From Narthecium ossifragum (Eukaryota > Streptophyta > Magnoliopsida > Dioscoreales > Nartheciaceae), in the NCBI GenBank assembly GCA_963920575.1, contig OY986967.1:23763648-23827647 (forward strand): a stretch of 64,000 bases of DNA. The letters are read 5' to 3'. The notes under the pieces were generated by a model. That model saw nothing but the letters and a program-made list of their open reading frames with translations, did not search any database and was not told where the DNA came from. The first letter of the stretch is position 1. Each line of letters opens with the position of its first letter. The translations under genes and the position numbers were made by a program. Of the stretch, positions 57,299 to 64,000 are shown in pieces.

Positions 57299-57904
57299 AG
57301 GGTTGTAAATGAGCTGAGCCAAGCCGAGCTCTATGGCTCTTTGAGCTTGTTCATTAATGTTCTTATTGAGCTCGAGCCGAGCTCCAGCTTTGAACGACCT
57401 TCCCAAAATCTGTTTGAGCTTGTTCATTAAGGTTCTTATCGAGAGCTAAAGCTTGTTCATGAGCAATTAATTGAGCTCAATCATGAGCTTGTTTCTGAGC
57501 AGCTAATGAAGCTTGTTCGCAAGCAACTAATCAAGCTTGTTTGCAAGCACTAACCGAGCTCATTCGTGAACAGAAAATGAACACACTCAAAAAGAATTTA
57601 AAGTTAACGTGAAATAGGGTAATTAAGTCCGTTTATGAATGAGGTAATCAAGTCAGTTCACGAGTCTATTCATGTGCATGTTCAAGAGCCGGTTCATCAG
57701 CCTGTTCATGAACCGATAATCGAGCCTTTTCACGGACCTTAATGAGCCGAGCTCACCACTATACAAGCTCGGCTTGTTTACTAATAAACGAACTTAAAAC
57801 TCTTATTCAAATTTTTTCATATCTTTTTAAATAAAACATAAACGAGCCCTTATTGTGCTAGTTAACGAGTTGTTCATCGAGCATATCTGTTCGCTGACAC
57901 CCCT
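57299..57904. mobile_element. TIR element with AGGGTTGT...ACACCCCT ends, GAGCTTGTTC-rich
   Basis: The ends are imperfect inverted repeats (AGGGTTGTAAATGAGCTGAG and the complement of CTGTTCGCTGACACCCCT). The interior is made of repeated GAGCTTGTTCAT/ATGAGCAAGCT-type words, a composition well known from dispersed plant repeats that begin 'AGGGGTGTCAGCGAGC'. No coding capacity. Confidence 0.6.
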
Positions 57905-58819
57905 AGATTTATATATTTTACTCGCAATTGAAAACATCAAAATATTTTTACCAATAAATAATAGGGGGATTTTGTCAGAGACCCATTTCATACCACAACT
58001 TTGTTAATAACCCCAATCAAAAATTTCTTAAGGCGTTAAGCCCAAACCGTTTTTTAGAAGATGAAATTACCCTTTTTTCTTTTTTCCACACTTTTATTCG
58101 TTTGTACGAAAACCCGTCCCCGTCGTGACTCCACTGCCGATCGCCGACGAGGAAGGCTCATCGGAGGCGGGGGGGGGGCTGGTGGAAGAGAAGTCGTCCG
58201 AGGCTAGGGAAGCGATTTGCGGAGGCCGATTTGGGAGAGGAGCGGCGAATTCAACTAGGTAGTCAACGGCGGTGATGCTTGGGAGGAGGAGATTGAATGC
58301 GAATCAGAAGTCATCGGGTCCGAGATCGGCGAGGAAACCTCAAGGGAGGAGGTCCCGTGGCCGTTTGAGGGTCTTCAGGAGGTTGGACCGGCAGCGTGGG
58401 GGCTCCGTCGGTCGCAGCGGAGGTTGGGGAGGCCGTGGGGGTTTGCTGCATGAGAGGGTGTCCTTGAAGAGGATAATGTCGTAGACCCAAAGAGGTGGCC
58501 GAAGGCATCGAGGGCAATAAAGAGGATCTCACGAAGGGCTTGCCGGCTTGGCCGGAGACGGCAAAGGAGGAGGACTGGTCCTCTCCTCGAAGACGATGAC
58601 GCCGGAGAGGTGGGCGAGGGCGTCAAGGCGGTGAAGAGGAGATCGCGGAGGGCTTGGCGGCTTGGCCGGAGCCGAAGAAGGCGGAGGAGGACTAGAGGCA
58701 CCACCGTCAACGACCGACCTCTTCGGACACTCGGTGAAGGAGAAGGACTGGAGGAGACACCACTGGTGAAGAAGAGCTCGAGGAGGAGGAGAAGGAGGCG
58801 GACGCGGAGCCACGGATTG
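57905..58819. repeat. AT-rich DNA then GC-rich low-complexity block
   Basis: 57905-58110 is AT-rich. From about 58120 the sequence is GC-rich, with a partially repeated segment 'GGCTTGGCGGCTTGGCCGGAG' (about 58540 and 58655). Frames on the minus strand encode only Ser/Pro-rich low-complexity sequence. I do not call a gene here. Confidence 0.4.
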
Positions 58820-59065
58820 TCCGGATTAAAAAAGAGAAAATTAAAAAGAGAAATTTGAAAAGAGAAAACTAAAGAGAGAAATTTAAAAAGAGAACATTAA
58901 AGAGAGAAATTTAAAAGAGAACATTAAAGAGAGAAAATCATTTTATTTTTAATTAAAAAGAGAAAATCATCCGGAGAGAAAACTAAAAAGGGAAATCACC
59001 TTATTTTTAATTAAAAAGAGGAAATTAAAGAGAAAAAATGAAAAAGAAAAACCTAAAACGAAAAA
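58820..59065. repeat. A/G-rich tandem repeat (ATTAAAAAGAGAAA unit)
   Basis: About 14-bp units in an irregular array. The same repeat recurs at about 59500-59650, bracketing a more complex stretch (59066-59500), as if both belong to one decayed element. Confidence 0.65.
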
Positions 59066-60960
59066 AAAACATCATGACGCGCTGTCCATTAAGGAACTCC
59101 TGGTACGGATTGCTGCCAGCCTCCCCAACATGTGATTTTGCGCGTCCGCCAGCACCCTACGCATGCATTGGCCCGACCCCCAACACCATCTTCTCTGACC
59201 ATCTCCACCGCCTCCAAGGTTGGCGTTTGGAGGAGGTCCTCCTCTTGGGGGAAATGGGAGAAAGGGAGGCGCGGGTTTAGGTCCGTCTGTCATCATCTCC
59301 ATGTTAGCTGGTTAGCTCCAGCACCTCTCCGTTTATGCTCCACCTCTAACCTCACCAACCCCTTCCACGCCGTCACCTTCCTCCCATCCCATCCCTCAAC
59401 CAAGAATCACCCTGATCGACGATCTCACGCCCAACGGCTTCCACCATTGCTGCTAGCTCTCACCACCCAGATCTGGCACCTCCGGCTATCCTCCTTAAAA
59501 AAATAACATTAAAAAGAGAAAATTAAAAAGAAAAAATCATCTTATTTTTAATTAAAAAGAAAAAATCATCCAGAGAGAAAAATAAAAATAAAAATAAAAA
59601 AGAGAAAATCATCTTATTTTTAATTAAAAAGAGAAAATTAAAAAGAAGCATTTTTCTATGTTATTTCAAAGTTTTTCATTTTTATTCTAAATCATACTTA
59701 TATTTCTATTCTAAATGATTTATATGATAAAGTTCTTAGTCGTTAGATCTTGCAATCAACGGTCTGAAGGACTGAACCAGATCTGGTCAAGTCAGAAATG
59801 CCTTGGCTGGAACCTAATCAAGCATGGCTGCTTGGGCTAGTTCAGATCTACTTCAGCCTGGCTTGGGGATTTGATCCAGCGGAGAGGATCGAGGATATCG
59901 ATGGCGGAGACAATGGATCCAGCGAGGTCGACGGCGGTAGTGCTTAGAGGTATAGGACAGCAACGATCAGGTGGCTGGGAGCGTCGGGGAAGAAGTTGGG
60001 GGTGCTATGGAGGGCTTCACGATGATTATAGAGAGCTCGGTGAGGCGCAGGGAGGAGAGGAACGGCGAAGTAGCTTTCGTAGCGGAAGAGGTGACGAATC
60101 TCGATGATAGGTAGAGCTTGGATGGGGTCGTCCGTGGTTAGAAGGACGGTGTCGGTGAAAGGGGACCTCGGGGAGGTCGGAATGGAGATGGGGTGGAGAG
60201 GAGGAGGCATGGGTGATGCTAGAGGTGGAGGAGGTGGCGGGTCGCGACAACATCGGGGCTCGTGGTCACAATCACCGGTGGGAGGGGAGATCGTTGTCGG
60301 TGTAGGGACCTTGGAAAGGATCGAGATGGTGTCGGAATGGAGGAGAGAAGTCGCGGGTGGCCACGGTTGCGACGGAATAGGGAGGAGAGACTGTGGGTGC
60401 CCGTGACTTCAACGGGAAGGAGGGAAGGGCTGCAGGGGGGAGTTCCATTATGATTAATGGAGGACGGGGTCGTTGGGGTGGAGATGGTGGGTCACGATCG
60501 GCGTGAGGTAGAAGGAGAGAGATCAGTAGTGAAATTCGGATGAGGATTGGTGATGGGTTGCCGCCGGCGTAGGAGAGAGATCACATAAATAATGTGAAAA
60601 TATGAGGATAAATTAGTCACTAATTTTTTATAACAAATAAAAAACGGCTACTAATGGATCTATTGCTCTAAAAAAAAACTGTCACTGTAAGTTGATAAAT
60701 TATCAAATCTTGAACCTAAGATCAATTAATCCTAAATAATAATAGTTCACGGGATGGAATCCATTGGTGAGAGTCCACGTCCAGCGATCCCACGGACTTC
60801 AAACTTCTATTAACAGTCTTTAATAGAAAAAAAAAAAGTAAACTTGGTGTCCGTACGACAACAACGGCCATTAGGATCACCGGAGGGTAATTTAGTCCCT
60901 CATGGAAATATTTCGCCCTATAAAACGCTGCGATCGCTAGTTCTTTCAATTTTAGCTGCA
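59066..60960. other. GC-rich unassigned DNA with a second A/G-rich array
   Basis: Contains the second ATTAAAAAGAGAAA array (about 59500-59650), a GC-rich block (about 59870-60560) with long but compositionally biased frames, and AT-rich DNA after 60590. No domain was recognised in any frame. Confidence 0.35.
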
Positions 60961-61428
60961 AGCCGTTAAAGCCGTGAGTGCGATTTAAAAAAAAAAAACT
61001 AGTGTGCTTACCAAGTCGCCGCCGGAGCTCAGATTCCGGCAGGTGAAACCCCTACCGGAGAGGAAGTTTCCCACCCGTTTCACCGGTCTTTCTTCTTCCG
61101 GCGCCGGCGGCTGACGTGCCCGGGGCGGCCTCCTTGTCTGGGAGGCGAGAGCGCGCTGTTGGGGATTAAAAGTTTATAATCGCGCTGTTGGATGATGGGA
61201 TTTTCCCTCTCTCCGATGAAGACGTCGACGAGACTCCTGTGGAGCACCAGCTTCTTCCGCCACAAGATCACCGTCGTCCTGGTCTTTTAACCAAGCCCAT
61301 CCATCCCCACCAAAGGGGTTACAGCTAGCTCTAGTGCTATTACTTCTATATACGCAACCAGATACCTCTCTGCACTTTAAGTAGTTAGTTCATCTCTCCC
61401 GGCGCCGATCCGATCCGGTCCGATCAGG
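60961..61428 (+). promoter_or_regulatory. Promoter and 5' UTR region of the HD-Zip gene
   Basis: The stretch before the start codon becomes GC-richer and CT-rich near 61380-61420 ('CATCTCTCCCGGCGCC'). 'TCTATATACG' at about 61346 is a possible TATA element about 80 bases upstream of the ATG. No splice signals are evident. Confidence 0.4.
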
Positions 61429-62826
61429 ATGGAGTCTGGCCGTCTCATCTTTGATTCCTCCACCACCGTCCACAACGGATCGCATATGCTTCTCTTGGGA
61501 AGCGCTGGGACTCCGATCTTCCGAGGTACTCATTTCCTTCCCGTCTACTTAATTTCTAGGGATTTAGATTTGTATTTTTTGTGTGCTATTGGATTTGTTC
61601 GTGAGATATATGTCGGATTTATGTGTTTTTTGGGAGAGACGTGAAGGCGCGGCGAGATCGGTGGTTGAGGAGGGGCCCAACTACAAGCGGCGGCCCTTCT
61701 TCACCTCGCCGGAGGAGCTGCTTGAGGAGGAGTACTGCTACGACGAGCAGCTACCGGAAAAGAAGCGCCGCCTCACCCCCGAGCAGGTAATCGACCCATT
61801 AATGATGGAATTGTTGGTCTTATCTTGATGGAATCCATTGATTCTTATCGTTTAATAAGAACGACTTTTATAGATTCGCGACATAATGGAAAGATGTTTG
61901 TAAAATTTTATCTTATATGTGGATGAAATCGATGGATGGGCGGGCAGGTGCACATGCTGGAGCGGAGCTTCGAGGCGGAGAACAAGCTGGAGCCGGAGCG
62001 AAAGAGCGAGCTCGCCCGGAAACTCGGGCTGCAGCCGCGCCAGGTAGCCGTGTGGTTCCAGAACCGCCGCGCTCGCTGGAAGACCAAGCAGCTCGAGCGC
62101 GACTTCGACCGCCTCAAGGCCTCCTACGACGCCCTCATCTCCGACCACGACGCCCTGCTCAAGGACAACGACCGCCTCCGCTCTCAGGTCGGTAACCTCA
62201 CCCCACTACGCATCTCTTACCGTCACCCCCCATCATTGAAGAACTCATGACCCAAATGGCATTGCCTTCTCCATGAGCGGAAAGGGTATGGTGGCCTCTC
62301 ACAAAAGATATGTATTCTTACCGCACTCTGGAAAGTGGCCGTTAAAAGACCACCGTGGATGTACATCCAAATCCAATGAGATCTTCGTGTACAAATTAAT
62401 ATCGAGATTTTTGGGCTGATTCAGGTGGTGGTCCTGACGGAGAAGCTGCAGACGAAGGAGGGGGCGGCGGCGGGGGAGACCGACTCGAAGCTTGAAGAGC
62501 ATGCGGGAGCAGGCGCGGGGAACACCGCTCTGCTGCTGAATAATGTCCAGATGAAGGTGGAGGACAGGCTGAGCACTGGGAGTGGTGGCAGCGCGGTGGT
62601 GGATGCGGAGGGCCAGCATTTGGTTGATAGCAGTGGGGACTCCTACTTCCATGAGAATTACCAGGATGGATGCTATATGGGCCCGGTCGATGGCGGGGTG
62701 CAGTCGGAGGAGGATGATGGTAGCGATGGCGGCTGTAACTACCTTGCCGGCGGCATGTTCGCGGGCCAGCAACAGCCGGCGGAAGAAGTGGAGGCTCAGC
62801 TGGGGTGGTCATGGGTTTGGAGCTAA
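61429..62826 (+). CDS. HD-Zip class I homeodomain-leucine zipper transcription factor (four exons, about 292 aa)
   Basis: A nuclear DNA-binding factor that dimerises through its zipper and typically recognises CAAT(A/T)ATTG. Exons: 61429-61525, 61647-61786, 61948-62187 and 62425-62826, all with GT-AG introns and phases that agree. Exon 1 starts '[11 protein letters not shown]'; exon 2 ends in '[10 protein letters not shown]'; exon 3 holds the rest of the homeodomain (helix 3 '[16 protein letters not shown]') and the zipper heptads ('[15 protein letters not shown]'); exon 4 is an acidic activation-type tail ending '[11 protein letters not shown]'. The exon 2 acceptor (after 61646) is chosen because it keeps frame and gives '[12 protein letters not shown]'; AG sites a few bases upstream break phase. 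The start and C-terminal Trp motif resemble monocot HOX5/HOX16-like members, often linked to stress or development. No disabling change seen. Confidence 0.93.
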
Positions 62827-62850
62827 AAGCGATCACCGTTTACATCTCTC

Positions 62851-62884
62851 TCTATCTATCTATCTATCTATTTATCTATCTATG
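62851..62884. repeat. (CTAT)n microsatellite
   Basis: About eight tetranucleotide units with one TTAT interruption, 25 bases after the HD-Zip stop codon. Confidence 0.9.
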
Positions 62885-62984
62885 TCTTCACTACTATGCT
62901 TATAGCACTGGGGGTTCTGCTCAAGTATTAGCAGTTGTACCTCCGTGTTTGTATCTTATCTTTCACTGTGTGCATTATGTATGG

Positions 62985-63005
62985 TATATATATATATATA
63001 TATAT
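62985..63005. repeat. (TA)n microsatellite
   Basis: About ten TA units in the HD-Zip 3' region. A second, similar run is at 63173-63192. Confidence 0.9.
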
Positions 63006-63172
63006 GCAGAATAAGTGCTAAGAGAAGAAGATCAACTCTTTCTGATCAGCACATGGTTGAATTTGGTTGCTTTTGGAGCTGTTAATTAGAAGACTAGTTT
63101 ACATTTGATATGTTGTTGTTGATTGGATTTTGAAATTACGATACATAGCTTCATCACATTATGTTCAGGTGA

Positions 63173-64000
63173 TTATATATATATATATATATGATCAGCT
63201 CTGTTAGAACATTGAACATTTGATTTCTTAATTTTTCTTCTGTTTTTCAATGAAATTACGATACATAGCTTCCACGTGGATCTTGTTCGAGTTATTACTG
63301 GAACTTATCATCTGACTGTGGTTCTTGGATCCACTGTCCACTGGGACCAAGAGATGGGGGATGCGATCCGCAACGATTTGGATCGGCCTTGATCCCAGAA
63401 AATGATATTCGTATCCCATTTTCGACGTCCGTTCAAAAAGAGAAAATGGTTTTTGAAATTCTAGATTCCAGATTCCGCGGATTTCAGATCCGTCCATTGA
63501 TCAAACAGACCCCGGATGATTGTTATTCATCGGACACTGCTTAAGGTGGAATATTTGCAGTGTTCATGATGAAATGTAATTGTTGATGATGCTGACTATT
63601 TTCTCCACAATTGGACAATTAATTTTGTTACTTTTCATCATTTGAGGATTAGATCAATTTTGTGTTTAATTTGTTGATTGGTCAATTGAGCCGAAACTTC
63701 AATCCGCTTAACCAAACGACCCCTTCATATGATTCAGTGCAGTTTATATTTTCTACGTCAAAATAAACACTGTACCTATCATCTGACTGTACTCTGTCTA
63801 TAGTCCAAGGTTCAAAATTTCGGTTTAAATTTTGATTTCAGTTTCGATGCAATAAAAAATTCGTGGTTACGATTTTGCTCCATTATGTATCAAATTAAAT
63901 AGTCCAGATATTAATTATTAGTGTTTCAGGTTAGACTTTGGATCTGATTTCTGATCCCTTCTTACCAAAATTTGATACGTTTCGGTGATTCGACGAAACT
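63173..64000. other. Intergenic DNA to the window end
   Basis: Begins with an (AT)n run (63173-63192). 'GAAATTACGATACATAGCTTC' appears twice (63130 and 63250), a short direct repeat about 120 bases apart. No gene seen; the frame at 63228-63497 (minus) has no recognisable domain. Confidence 0.4.

Larger units (their letters stand above)
62827..63172 (+). other. 3' UTR/flank of the HD-Zip gene with microsatellites
   Basis: Directly follows the stop codon. Contains a (CTAT)n run at 62851-62884 and (TA)n at 62985-63005. The transcript end was not located; AATAA-type signals are weak. Confidence 0.5.

Noticed and set aside
58272..58858. Several Pro/Arg-rich frames
   Set aside because: Overlapping frames on both strands with strong composition bias; no start context, domain or splice support.
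59871..60453. Gly/Arg-rich frames in a GC-rich block
   Set aside because: Same bias, no recognisable domain, and mutually overlapping frames.
61636..61640. Alternative exon 2 acceptors (AG at 61635-61636 and 61637-61638) in the HD-Zip gene
   Set aside because: Joining exon 1 (phase 1) to either breaks the frame leading into 'KRRPFF'; only the AG at 61645-61646 keeps it.
1..64000. CRISPR array, rRNA, tRNA or organellar insert
   Set aside because: No regular spacer-repeat structure and no recognisable RNA gene or plastid/mitochondrial coding sequence was seen by eye on either strand.

Overview
The window is plant nuclear DNA, probably from a monocot outside the grasses. The support is spliced genes with GT-AG introns, plant LTR retrotransposons of both superfamilies, coiled-coil NLR resistance genes of the RPM1-like type, an ATL-type RING-H2 gene, and an HD-Zip I gene whose start (MESGRLIF) and Trp-rich C-terminus resemble monocot HOX5/HOX16-like proteins. 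The species call is inference. I saw no bacterial, organellar, tRNA, rRNA or CRISPR features, judging by eye.

Layout. 1-11846: a minus-strand Ty3/gypsy element of the Tat lineage, cut by the left window edge, with gag, protease, RT, two RNase H domains, integrase, a spliced antisense ORF region and one LTR. 11847-17945: repeat-rich DNA holding a duplicated piece of the RING gene's 3' flank, a retroelement LTR, a long inverted-repeat element, a GC-rich minisatellite and a solo LTR. 17950-46800: a tandem array of a module made of a 5' flank, a CC-NB-ARC-LRR gene, a 3' flank with a tiny Cys-rich ORF, and a further flank. Copy 1 is a pseudogene (nonsense codon plus frameshift). Copy 2 is a pseudogene (frameshift plus 3' truncation). 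Copy 3 (41080-43899, 939 aa) is the only open copy. Transposable elements split the copies: a copia RT/RNase H fragment and a gypsy gag/LTR fragment lie between copies 1 and 2, and a copia element itself invaded by two other LTRs lies between copies 2 and 3.

46759-47319 is a single-exon RING-H2 ubiquitin ligase gene on the minus strand. 47320-61000 is gene-poor, with a solo copia-type LTR (49656-49949), MITE-like elements, a 31-bp tandem repeat and GC-rich/AG-rich repeat blocks. 61429-62826 is a four-exon HD-Zip I transcription factor gene that looks intact.

The intact host genes number three: NLR copy 3, the RING-H2 gene and the HD-Zip I gene. The least expected signals are the Cys-rich mini-ORF that travels with the NLR copies, the antisense spliced ORF in the gypsy element, the inverted-repeat structures at 13563-15405 and 38819-39778, and the run of solo LTRs with exact 5-bp target-site duplications.
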